Source: Coniella vitis
Lineage: Eukaryota; Ascomycota; Sordariomycetes; Diaporthales; Schizoparmaceae
Length of the DNA: 64,000 nucleotides
Reading direction: 5' to 3'
Assembly (NCBI GenBank): GCA_011317545.1
Contig: WUJK01000005.1
Location: forward strand, 806,001-870,000
Below are positions 12,886 to 24,173 of the stretch, piece by piece. Made by a program: the position numbers and the translations under genes. The notes under the pieces are model-generated. The model did no database searches and had not been told where the DNA came from. It was given only the letters and a program-made list of their open reading frames with translations. Every line of letters starts with the position of its first letter. The stretch's first letter is position 1.

Positions 12886-14371
12886 GGTGGGCAGCCTCTG
12901 GCGCGCACAAGGCTTTGGTGCTGTGCTTGTTGCACACACACGAAGTGTAGTTGGTTGTGAATTAGAAGGAGGGTTGGCGGCCGGGTTGGCGCAGGTTGGC
13001 ACTGGCAAAAAGTGGCCTCTGTCACAAGTGAGATTATGGTTGCGAAAGACAAGATGCCACCCGCCCAGGCCACCCTGACGTTGCGGCACACCAGCAGGGG
13101 TTCAGGTACACAGTACTGTAGTCTATTATGTACATAGTACTATGCACTAGGAGCTGGCAGGCTGGCAAGGGGATCGAGACGCTAAGCCTTCTGGAGCTAT
13201 AAGCTGGGGCGGGCGGTGAAGTGGGAAGAGGGGGCAGAAACGGGGTGGAGAGCATCGGCCGAGGAGGTCGTGTACATGGTACGACCACGGGCATCTGATT
13301 GGGAAGAGGACGAGCACACGCTTGTTCCTTTTGCTTTGCCAAACCCAACCGACTCTTGCCCAATGGGCTGCAATGCTTAGTACATAGGAGCGCTGTGCTG
13401 GTATATGGCGCGCCTGCTGTGTCAGGGGCTGGTCGAGCAATTGCCGTGTGAACTCTGCCCCAGCGCCCAACGCAGGAGTTGATGCCGAGCACGATACTTT
13501 TACCAGGCCAGCCTCGAGGTATACTATGTACATAGCATCTCGTTTCTGGGCTAGCTTATTAGTCTGCCCAGGGTCCATGCGATATACAGCTTTTTGACCT
13601 TCTCCTTCGGCATCGGCCACGCTGCGTCTTGGGTCTGCTCCGGCGTCCTTCTTGGCTCCAACCCTCCTTCGCTCTGGCAGCAGGTCCTGGAATGACAATT
13701 TGGCAGTCTTCTCCGTGGGCAGCCACTCCAACTCCTTTGCACGGTATGTTGTTTGTCCCTCTCTCCGAGCCCACCCCGTCAAACACCTCTCTGCCTCTTG
13801 TTGGGGGGCAGGGCGGTTCTCAGCGTTGCATAGCCCTGGCAGGCCGTCAATGATGTCTATGGTAAAAGGTCGGACTGGCCATGGCTCTTCTGGTTCTGTT
13901 GCTGCTCCCCATCCATGTGCAAGCACCCGGGCTGCCATCACAAAGCATCCTTGTCATGGCATGGGAGCTTCTGGTTCTGCTGAGAGTGCAGCAGACTTTG
14001 CATGAGACATTAATCTTATCTATCCAAAATGATATGCCACTATCCGGAGCCCAGCCCTCAACCGCTCCCATAGGGCAGGACCAAAGGCTGCGGCACACAC
14101 AGCACAGCGCCTTCCACGGGCCCTTTTCCCCCGCAAGCACCAACGCTCGTCCAGCAGCGGACTTGGGTGTGAGTGTGTGTTTCTACACGCCGGGACGCGA
14201 CAACGGAGCCGCTGCAGCTCGCACAGCGTGACGACGCTCTTAAGAGACTGAAAAGATCTGAGACGCCTGCCTGGGGGGGGGGTTTTTTTTTTTATGCCTC
14301 GCATTGCTTCCACTGCTGCTTACTGCGTTTGCCGTCGTCGGTGAAGCGAACCTGCTAACACTTGTCGCACA
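12886..14371. other. Divergent intergenic region with palindromic motif copies
   Basis: This 1.5-kb region separates divergent start codons and should contain both promoters. Two copies of the dispersed TACATAGTAC-type motif lie here, one containing CATAGTACTATG (13133-13144) and one containing CTATGTACATAG (13524-13535), both self-complementary. A G-run followed by a T-run sits at about 14272-14293, just before the PHD-gene start. The long minus frame at 13147-13941 has no recognisable content and is not called. Confidence 0.55.
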
Positions 14372-16405
14372 ATGGCCGCGCAGCTCACCAAGCCTCGTCT
14401 CAACCCTCCTCCTCCTCCAGCAGCAGCAGCAGCAGCAGCACAACTCTCAGGCCCGAGATGCGCCATCTGCTCACGCCCTGAGCAGGTGGACAAGATACTC
14501 ATCCCATGTGGCCGTTGCAAGAAGTCTTACCATCCATCGTGTCATAGACCGCTGCCGCAACACCCGTAAGTCCACGGCCCCTCTGCTATCACACAGAAAC
14601 ACACGTGCCCAGCGGCCCTTCACGAGGTCGTGCTGAAGCGCCCAAGCCCACCATGTCCCAGATGGCTTACCACCGAGGGCGTCCCTTGCTGCCCTGCCGC
14701 ACAGCCGTCCGCCGGTTCTCGGCTAACCTATCTCAGATTCACCTGCTTGTCGTGCCAGAAGCGCGTTCCCGCCAACTTTACAAAGAAGCCTCCGCCAGCC
14801 AACAATGGGACCATACCAAAGACGACCACTTCAAACCCAGGCACCTTCTCAAAACCTCTGGCCAAAATGGCGCTTTCTGCCAGCAACGCCAACCCCTTTC
14901 TGCTCCCAGACAGCGAGGATGATAGTTACTGGGCGAGGACAAAGTGTCGCGTCCCCCATTGCACCCAGGATGCAATCAAAGACAATGTCGCATGTCCCCA
15001 TCATCTAAACGCCATCTCGCCCAAATCAATGAATGTCCACGTCACAAAGCCGCCCCAGCAAGGCCTCAATGGCAAGACTGTACGCACAGTCTCTGAGCAG
15101 AGCTTCCGAAGCAACAGCATTCGGACAGTGTCTGAGCAAAGCCTGCCTTCCGACCGGAAGCTCCTCGAGGTAAAATCCACCGCCAGAAAAACGGTGACCA
15201 AGAGATACCATCCCATCCAATCCATTAATAAGCACTCGGCTCAGAATGGTCCCCTCGTCAATAAAAGCTCGACAAACGGACATGTGCCGCCTCCCATGTC
15301 AGTTCAAAGGCTGCTGAACAAGCCATCACAGTCCCCAGAAGGCCCTGCAAAGAAGAAACAGCGCATAACCCCACCGAAAGCGGAAGCTTGCGGTCTCAAT
15401 GATGCAGCATCCTCGCAACCTCCAGCTGCTTCGAGAACGTTTGCCTATGACAAACAAAATGGCGGACTGAGCGCTGTGCTTGATCGCCGTCTCAAGTCGG
15501 ACAGAATCTCGCCACCACCTTTGGCACGTGCAATTGCGAGAGGAGATCAGACTCGTGAGAAGCAAGTCGCCGCTCCGCTCACCTTTGATTACCGCTCCAA
15601 AGCGCCTCCACACAATTCGAGTGCCGAGGCTCGTCTAACATCATCAAGATCAAAAGAAGAAGCGAGTGCCATTGCAAGAGAAACGCACTCTCGTATCACT
15701 GGGCCGACCAAACCACTTGAACTTGCTATCAAGAACTCTCTGCCACCGAGACAAAATGTGCAGTCAAATGTGCTCAAACCGAACGCTACACAACCAGCAA
15801 ACACCGAACACAAACCTTATCCCGTTGTCGACTCTGCGCCGAGATATTCGAAACGTACGCCTGCTACATCCGTACCACTTTTGGAAAGACAACGACGCAT
15901 CCTCGTGGAGAAGCGAGACACGTCAGCCCTGGACTCTTTTATCTATGGGCAGCCAGGCTCTTCTCAAATACTGCCGCCAGGAGTCCAAAGACCGTCAAGC
16001 CAGCCAGAGCCAAGCAATCAGCCAAAAGTTCTCATGGCCCATATGGACCCGCGCATTCATCGGACCAGGCCCCACTCCGCTGCGTGGTATCGGGCGAAGG
16101 AAGTGGAAATCAAGAAGCGAGGAGGCAGAAAGGCAAATTTTGGCAAAGCGCCGCAGAGACTGAAACAACAACGAGCTCAACAAAACCCCGACGACTTCGA
16201 AGCTAGCCTACCGGATCGTGTGCGTGGTAATGAAGATTGGGTCAAAGCACTACATTGGTTCCAACATGGGACATACAGTGCTACGAAGGAGGACCCACCT
16301 GCCACTCCGGCGGCGTCACCTGCGAGGTTTAAGCGTCCATTCAGCAAGCAAAAACCAACAATCCTATCCACGCCCCAGAAACGAGTCATGACAGATGACC
16401 AGTGA
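14372..16405 (+). CDS. PHD-finger protein with basic disordered tail
   Basis: Exons 14372-14565 and 14737-16405 join in phase, with a GGCTAACC branch site before the acceptor, to give about 620 residues. The intron splits the PHD finger, whose zinc ligands are complete only after joining: C30, C33, C46, C49, H54, C57, C68 and C71 (C4HC3). PHD fingers commonly read histone H3 tails, so a chromatin role is inferred. The N-terminus carries Pro5 and a run of seven Ala encoded mostly by CAG-frame repeats. A second small Cys/His cluster (CRVPHCTQD, then CPHHLN) follows the finger. The middle is Ser/Pro/Lys-rich and disordered. A conserved-looking C-terminal stretch includes AWYRAKEVEIKKRGGRKANF and EDWVKALHWFQ. 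I do not recognise the orthologue. Confidence 0.8.
14420..14440 (+). repeat. CAG trinucleotide run encoding poly-Ala
   Basis: A short in-frame tract of about seven GCA/CAG-type triplets inside the first exon of the PHD-finger gene, translated as Ala. Such tracts often vary in length between strains. Confidence 0.8.
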
Positions 16406-17866
16406 TACAATCACTTGTACATGAAGGAAGGGAAGTTAAATAGCACTAGAGTACATTGCATGGAAAACCTGTACTTATCTATATTATGGCTCTGGGTGTC
16501 GGATAGGTGGCAATCATATGTGGACATTGTAGGCAAAGAATCAATCGGAAGCATTCATTGTGACAATAGCTGTTGTTGTCCATTACCGTACCAGAGTTGT
16601 GGACAAAGTCTACTTTACAGATACGCGATATATCGATACGAGGGATTACTGTCATGTGCAACATCTGTCAATGCGTAGAGGCGATGCGTAAGCAGAAGTG
16701 ATGAAGAATATCAGAGACTTGTTGTTGTCCTCTATATGCTGCTGGGAACGAGGTTGGCTAATGTGTGCTCAGTAATATTTGGCGATGTAGATATCTCTTT
16801 TGAGGTCTATTGATAGGCCGTGCTGGAGTATTGTGGTGATTTATATACATGCTGTATACATGATGAATCTGAGATTCGGCCACTTCAGAACTTCTGAGTG
16901 TTCTGGTGTCCTGAAAAAGACAAAACTTGATGTTAACAGAAACAGATATACCGAACCTAGTATGTTGTGATTTCCTTCTCTGAGCCCACCAATAAGCCCT
17001 CATTTCATGCAACACCCAGCAGAGAGCCAACGGCTTCTTCCTATTTATTTATTTTGATGGAAATTGCTTTTCTCCTTTTGCCGTCGACAGTTTACCTCCA
17101 AAGGAAAGGAAAAAGCTCACCGTTGCTGGTGGACGATCTTGCCGCTTGTTGGGTGTTTTCAACTATTCAGAAGTCAACATGGCTTTTTGAGGCCTTGAGG
17201 CCTTGTATCATACCATCGTCTTGGCTAGGCTAGAATGACGAGTGCATAAGTGGCTGCTGTTACTGTCGACAGCGAGGTCTGACTGGTGATAGAAGAGAAT
17301 CTTGAAAACTCTGTTGAATGGGCAACTCAGGCCCATCTTGATACTGAACATAAGAAGACATGATTGATATTCCATTGTGGTGCGGGTTCAACACAATTAC
17401 GATGTCCGTAAAACGCCCAATCCAGTTTCATAAACCTAAAATACGATGTTGCTTTATATCAACGGTAAGTGAAAGATCATTAAGTGATGTAAATAATCGC
17501 ACTCTGTGTATTGGTTGAAGAATATGAACGCTTGTTGTTCTTGGCGATGGGGAACCAAAATCATTTCTGTTTTTTGTTTCTTATATTTGATCAATTCTTT
17601 TTTGTATTTATGTCTTTCTCATCGACCAACGCCGAGCTCTTTTGTTCTGTTTGTTTCTGACTGCCAATTCCATATACGGCTATTTTGCGATGCCTTTTAG
17701 TCCAAAACTTACACGCCATGGACTCTTCCAGAATCCCATTTATATGATAAAAAGCTTCTTCGCTCAGGGAAAAATCCTTTCACCTCATACACATCTCTCT
17801 CTTTCTCTCTATTCCCCCCCCCCCCAATTTTTGATTACAAGACAATACTATTTTGTCTGTCATTTC
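16406..17866. other. Convergent intergenic region
   Basis: This lies between the 3' ends of the PHD-finger and aconitase genes. It is AT-rich with pyrimidine tracts and a C-run at about 17814-17825. The only sizeable frames are antisense extensions of the aconitase gene. No gene is supported. Confidence 0.55.
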
Positions 17867-20413
17867 TTATACACCCTTCGACAGCAGATTCAACGCACTT
17901 CCGGCAAGAATGAATCCGGCCTGGTCCCGACTGATAGCGTGCTTGACGGGCACCTCAAACTCCTCCCCGCTACCATTCTTGCGCACGCGCAGACGCACCT
18001 CGCCCTGGCCCTTGTTCAGCAGCATCTCGTACAGGCCAATGGTGTCGACTTCATCGAGGGCATCAATGCGGTCATAGTCGGCTTCGTTCTCGAGCGTCAG
18101 CGGGACAACACCTTGCTTCTTGAGGTTCGTCTCGTGGATGCGCGCAAAGCTCTTGCACACAATGATGCGCGCACCGAGATATCTCGGCTGCAGGGCGGCG
18201 TGCTCGCGTGCGGAACCCTCGCCGTAGTTGTGCTCGGCGAGGACAAGCCACGGCCGATTGGCATCCTTCCACTTGCGCATGAGGTCGGGGATGGTGCTGC
18301 GCGAGCCGTCGAGATCGTAAGCGGCGTTGACCTCGCCTGTTGCGGCGTTGACGGCTGTGTTGAGGGTGTTGGTGGCAATGTTGGGCAGATGGCCCTTGTA
18401 CTTGAGCCAGGGGCCAGCGGCAGAAATGGTGTCGGTTGTACACTTGCCCTTGACCTTGACGAGCACGCGGAGACCGGTCAGGTCGCCCTGGGGAAAGGGG
18501 TCGAAGGGGTCGAGCAGGGCGAGACGCTGCGAGTCGGGCGAGATGGCGACCTTGACGCTTGGGTCGGGCTCTTGGCTGGCGACCTTGAAGGCGTCGTTGC
18601 CAAACTCAAAGGGCGTCTTGGGGTCTTCGACACCCTTGGGCGCGGGGAAGCGGAAGTCCTTGCCGTCCGGCGTCTGCAGCGTGTCGGTCATGGGGTTGAA
18701 GGTGGTGGAGCCGGCAAAGGCCATGGCGGTCACGATTTCGGGGCTGGCGAGGAAGTTCATGGTGTCGAGGTTGCCGTCGTTGCGGCCGCGGAAGTTACGG
18801 TTGTACGAGGTGAAGATGGCGTTGGGGGTGCCCTTTTCCACGCCGTCGCGGCGCTTCCACTGTCCAATGCACGGCCCGCATGCGTTGGAGAGCACGATGC
18901 CGCCGGCTTCCGTAAAGGTCTCGAGGACGCCGTCGCGCTCGAGGGTTGCGCGGATCTGCTCGCTGCCGGGGGTCACGTAAAAGTCGGTAGCGGGCTTAAG
19001 GCCTGCTGCCTCTGCGGCTTTTACTATACTCTCCACGCGTGTCATGTCCTCGTACGAGGAATTTGTGCAGCTACCAATCAATCCTGCCGAGACCTTGTGA
19101 GGCCACTTCTCTTCTTGAACGGTCTTCTTGAACTGGGACAGCGGCGTGGACAAGTCGGGTGTGTGAGGGCCGTTGATGTGGGGTTCAAGTTCCGAGAGGT
19201 TGATTTCAATAAGCTGGTCGTATTCTGCGCCCTCATCGGCCTTGAAGCGGAAGTAGGCGTCTTCAGAGTTGCCGACGCCTGGGAAGTTCTGGAACACCTT
19301 GGCCGCGCTTGCCAGGTCGCCTCGCCTCGTAGCTTGCAGATATCTTGCTGAAGCCTCCGTGTAGGGGAAAATCGACGTCGTAGCGCCCACCTCAGCACCC
19401 TAGGAAGTTAACTTGTTAGTTGCATGGATACTTGTATCTGAACCTATGACGATTGCGCATACCATGTTGCAGATTGTTGCCATACCAGTGAGACTCAGCG
19501 TCTCAACACCAGGACCAGTGTACTCAATCACGAAACCAGTGCCACCTCGGACAGTAAGCTTGCCAGCCAAATGCAAAATCACATCCTTGGGCGCAACCCA
19601 GTCGTTCAGCTTGCCCGTGAGTCTGACACCCAGCACCTTGGGGGCCTTGAGCTCCCATGGCGCACCGACAAGCGCCTCCACGGCATCAGCACCGCCAACA
19701 CCAATAGCGATGGTGCAGAGACCTCCAGCATTAGGTGTGTGACTGTCCGTACCCAGCATCATAAGACCAGGACGAGCGTAGTTCTCGAGCACAGTCTGGT
19801 GAATGATACCCGCACCAGGAGGCCAAAAGTCTACGCCGTATTTCTTGCCAGCGCTCTCCAAAAAGTCAAATACCTCTCTGTTGGCGTTCAGTCCTTCTTC
19901 CAAATCCTTGTCCGCGCCGCGCTCGCCGACAATCAAGTGGTCGCAGTGGATAGAAGCGGGAATAGCGGTACGTGGCAGGTTGCAGGCCATGAATTGCAGG
20001 AGCGCCATCTGAGCAGAGGCATCCTGCATGTTGACACGGTCAGGTTTGAGCTGCAGATTGGTGCGGCCGCGTATATCGCGCCCGCCGTTGGTGTTGGTTA
20101 AGAGGTTCTCTTCGGGCTTGTCAAGGTGGGAGTAGAGGATCTTTTCGGCGAGGGTGAGGCGCTGGGCGCCCAGCACGCGGCGCACTTCAGCATACTTGTT
20201 GTAGAGGGTCTCGTAGGTCGGGGGGAGTGCTGGGCCCGTGGAAAGGCGGCGAGATGTGCTTGGGAGGCGACGGAGCGAGAGAGCGCTCTGGTAAGTGGTT
20301 GAACGGTTTTGTTAGTCCTTGACCCTTGGGAAAGTTTGCTGAAGAAAGTAGACCAGATGTTGACTTGCCTTGGCCAGCGCTCCAGAACGCCTGGCTACAT
20401 CAATTGACCTCAT
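17867..20413 (-). CDS. aco2: Mitochondrial aconitase, Aco2 type
   Basis: This is an aconitase-superfamily [4Fe-4S] hydro-lyase of the second mitochondrial type (Aco2), linked in yeast to the homocitrate dehydration step of lysine synthesis; citrate/isocitrate activity is also possible. Exons are 20413-20369, 20287-19463 and 19399-17867, all phase 0, giving about 800 residues. Exon 1 encodes MRSIDVARRSGALAK and, with exon 2 (SALSLRRLPSTSRRLST), forms an Arg/Ser-rich mitochondrial presequence. Cluster ligands are C401 (LIGSCTNSS) and C464/C467 (ACGPCIGQW). Substrate and active-site segments HCDHLIVGE, GTDSHTPNAGGL and EGSAREHAALQPR are intact. The first intron begins with GC (AAG|GCAAGT), matching the known GC-AG consensus, and has a GGACTAAC branch site. 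The second intron (19400-19462) is ordinary GT-AG. The AcoA/Aco1-type signature differs, so this is not the primary TCA-cycle enzyme. Confidence 0.93.
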
Positions 20414-21631
20414 GGTGGGCAAGGGGCATCGACAACGTCGAGTGTGTCTCTTGAAACGTCGTGCAACTTTTTGGAGAAAAATTGTCCCCAAACAAGATTC
20501 CAAAGAGTCAACCGTCAAGCTGGCAGCCTGAGTGCCGATTGCGGAGCCGTGGTCTGGGGCCCCCACTTTCAGGCTCTGCCAATCACCAAATGGACCATTG
20601 TCAGCTCCAATAGCGATTTTCCGGAGCAAAACATGGTCATGCACCTCGGTTAGCTATTGGAAATCGCGATATCGATGCGCTGAAACCCAGCGAAAGAATG
20701 TTTAGACAAGTCCTTTTGGTGGGTAACAGTTTGATAGATATGCTCACCTTCTCTCCAGTGCACGACTTCAAGCACAAACCCACAGCTTCCATACCAGCAA
20801 AGGTAGGTGCGTACCTTCTCTCTTGAGAACCTGTTGTCTATACATATTTAGAACAAGCCCGATTCGGCATTGAAAGAGCTCAAACTACTGAAAATTCTCA
20901 ACGTGAGCACAATCAGATCCAACATACCTCCAACTTCCTCTCACATCTACTATGACCTCCCACCATCCCGCATGCAATTGCTCCGTTCCAGACGATCCTT
21001 GGCGAGCTGGGCCAGCAGGCCAGGAACGGGACGGACCGCCATGGAGCCTGGGCTCCGTATCCACTTGAATGGGTCAATGATGTTAAGGCAGACCGCAAAG
21101 GGCTCCATGATGCAACTTCAGTCATTACTGTAACGAGCCTGGCGCGGTGCTCATGTTTGTGCTTAAAAAGCATAGCCTTATCCATAGTAATGTTCTTTGA
21201 TCATATCGGGGAGAATTAAATCAACACTGGTCACCAATACAAGAGAAGCCATCATGCTGTCAGTCCATCTTGCAGCATCGCACAGGACTATGTACTGTAG
21301 TTGCTATGTTGTGTAAATCCTCCCATTGATAGTAGCAATCACTATTGAGGTCGCGGTCCTAAAGTGCTATCATTTCTGTCAAAATCCCATCCCCCACACC
21401 CATAGTAACGCCTAGTTGATATAATGGCACACCCGTGTCGCCTCTGATACTCGTCCATCCTCGAGTGTTGTTGCCAAAATGGCCTGGACGCCGTTGCCCA
21501 TCTCGAAGCAGGATAAAATGCAGATAAGGGAGGTCGCACCATCAACACGTGCGTGTTTGTCAATAGTGCTTGTTGCCGAGGACAAATCGAAGGAAAGAGA
21601 AGAAGGGAAAAAGAAAAGTGTACAGGGAAAA

Positions 21632-21668
<37 letters not shown>

Positions 21669-21779
21669 CGATGGACGCACTGTCTCTTTGGTGCCACGTC
21701 AGTGTTGCCGTGGTTGCTGATCAAAAACGATAGCAGATGAATGGATCTGCAAAAAGAACAGGTGCTTGTACAATAACAG
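20414..21779. other. Intergenic region upstream of aco2
   Basis: Contains the aco2 promoter side and the 3' side of the FHA gene. A GA dinucleotide run lies at 21641-21668. The short frames here show no domains. Confidence 0.5.
21641..21668. repeat. (GA)n microsatellite
   Basis: About 14 uninterrupted GA units within a purine-rich stretch of the intergenic DNA. Confidence 0.9.
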
Positions 21780-24173
21780 TCAAGTAAAAGAAGGGGCGGT
21801 GTAAATGAGTGAAGTTAGGACCATGGCTCCCACAGTAGCACCACCGAGTGCAGCATATCCCATCCGCTCCGCAATTACCTTGATCCTCTTTGCCGGTCTT
21901 TGTTCCTGCACACTTTGCTCTGGAGATGCAGGCGGGGAGGGTAAAGGTGACTGGGCTTGCACTGGAAGCTTTGATTGTGTGTCCAACGCCGGCATCTCTG
22001 AATCTTCAATGTCATTGATCAACTCCGAGCTCTCCTCCAAGCTCATTTGATCGTTGGTACGCTCAGCCTCAACCAAATCCGATATCTCGGCGGCTTTCCG
22101 CTTGCGCGTTGCTGGCAACCTAATGGCTGAGGCTTCACAGTGGACGTTCTCGGGTGCAGCCTCAAGAACACAAGTCTCGTTCTCGGTGCTGCGTGTTATG
22201 ACATCTTGTCTTTGGCTATTCTGGCGCTGTTTCAACTGGAACAGTTCGTATGCAGATCGGGGTTCCAAGCTATGTGGTTTATACGCCATCCACTCCGCCG
22301 TGGTACTGTGATGTTGTAGTGCATCGGAATCCCGTCCCTCGAATGACTGCTTGCAGATAGTCTCTCGGGCAGTTCGATCATCTGGTACGGCAGCCTCTCT
22401 TGTGCTGGTAGTAACCTCATTGGTGCTCGGTTGTGGTGCCGAAGGTAAGATGTCGTCACCAACGACGGCATCGGTATGAAGACTAGAGTCTGAAATTGGT
22501 TCAGAGAATGCCACCTTATCGAGCACGTTGTCGCAGCAGGGCCTGTTCAAATCCACAGCTTGTGTATCTGGCAGATCACGGCCGAGTCTTGGTTCCTCGT
22601 GGAGATTCCGTTCGATATTAGTTAGTGCGTCGGCTCGGCCCAAGTCTTCACCTGAACGGTTGGCTTTCGGTATTGGGCCCCACGCCAAGTCGACTGTTTG
22701 TTGTAGTGTCTGAGAATGTTGAGAGCCAAGGCTTTCCCCACCAGTGAGAGATAGCAAGCTCGGTAATCGAAGCGGCGGGTTGATGAAGGTGTCCATGTTT
22801 ACCAATGGTATGGTATCGTTGACAGGCTCCGAAGTCAGGACATCACTTAACGATGGTAACCAGGTACCATTTCCTGGAGTAGGGAAAATGGCTGATGCGG
22901 TCAACCCTTGCTGCTGCTGACCTGGATTCGACACTGATGTAGACTCTACATCCTCGTCCATGCCTTCGGACGGGTCACACAACTCAGCAGAATTCACAGA
23001 GGCAGAATCATCTGAATCCGTATCATACAGAAACATTCCTTCTTCATCCTCGTCCTCGAGGGGGGATGTGAAGTGATCAGAAACGTTGTCCATGGATTCC
23101 TCCTCGGAGCCAGACTGCGTATCATCCAATGATGGCTCGAGAAGAGGGGCCTCAGAGTCACGATTATCGCTCCGCGGTGTCTTGCTGTTCTCGTCAAACG
23201 TGGTGGGGCTTGCAATCCTGGAATCAAAGCTTTCGTCGTTATCAACCTCAAAACCCCAATCTTCAGGCGTGCCGTTTCCCCAGTCGCTGCCTTCCAGACT
23301 CTCTGGCTCGGATTCTAGGTCAAAAGCCCCGTCTATTTGGGAAGTTTGCTTTCCAGGTTTTGCTAGTGTTGCTTCAGCGGATGCATTGGGATCGAGCACA
23401 ACCGATAACCCATCGTTCTTGTGATTGGATGGTGACGTTTCTGCAAGCTCGTCCGAGGGCTCGTTATCGTCGACTGAACAATCATCGGGCACTGTGAAGA
23501 CGCGATTGGGAGAGACTCTAGGCACAACGGGCCTTTGAAGTGTGTCAGCTACGGGTAACGACTAACACAGACAAATGTGACTTACACGTTTTGAAAATCC
23601 ATTGCCTGCAGAGTCAAGACAGCAGGCTGAAAGGTCTGGGCGTTGCGATAGACTGGCACACCAAAAATGATATCATCGTCTTTTTTGAGACGTACTTCAG
23701 AGTTCACTTTGAGCCCGCTGTTGAGGTAGGTTCCGTGAAGGGAGCTCATATCAGATATGGTCAAAACCTGGTGCCCTGTTAATGGCCGAGAATTTACCCG
23801 TACACTCGAGTCACTTGCCTTCTTGGGAATGTCTGCCTTTATAACGGCGTGGTTTCGACTCATGACAGGGGAGTCGAACAAAAGATTGTTGCCGAGGGGC
23901 TGAAGGTCGAGAAAGGGTCGTGCGCTCGACCGACCGATTTGGACCGTGGGTTGCTCAGGAGTCAGACGAATACGCCTTTCTGGCAGTGCCAGGTTGTCGG
24001 GGCTCTTGATGGCAAGACTGATGAGGACTGGGACGGGAGTTGAAGCATGTGTGTTAGCGATGATCTCTCAAATGGATACTCGGAGATGGGAGGATATGAG
24101 GAGGGACGCATTAACGTCGGGCAAGGAACGAACCAGAGGCTGCAACCTCTTGATCGAGGCTGGGCGTCGTCAT
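21780..24173 (-). CDS. FHA-domain protein with C-terminal membrane anchor
   Basis: An N-terminal FHA domain, a phosphothreonine-binding module, is followed by a long acidic disordered region and a C-terminal hydrophobic helix. Exons are about 24173-24116, 24027-23586 and 23532-21780, giving about 750 residues. The first donor is ambiguous: GTTAAT at 24115 or GTTCGT at 24133 both keep frame, and the second gives about 744 residues. FHA motifs visible are VQIGRSSARPF, SPVMSRNHAVI and ISDMSSLHGTYLN. The middle is rich in Asp, Glu and Ser. Near the end, KRIKVIAERMG precedes a 20-residue hydrophobic stretch (AALGGATVGAMVLTSLIY) ending six residues before the stop. That layout suggests a tail-anchored protein facing the cytosol. 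It recalls SLMAP/PRO45-like STRIPAK proteins in layout, but lacks an obvious coiled coil, so I do not assign it there. Confidence 0.82.

Noticed and set aside
13147..13941. 264-codon minus-strand frame
   Set aside because: In the divergent intergenic region, with no domain and a translation that crosses noncoding motif copies; probably chance in GC-rich DNA.
17642..19351. 569-codon plus-strand frame
   Set aside because: It lies antisense to the well-supported aconitase gene; GC-rich third positions of the real gene create the open frame. No domain is present.
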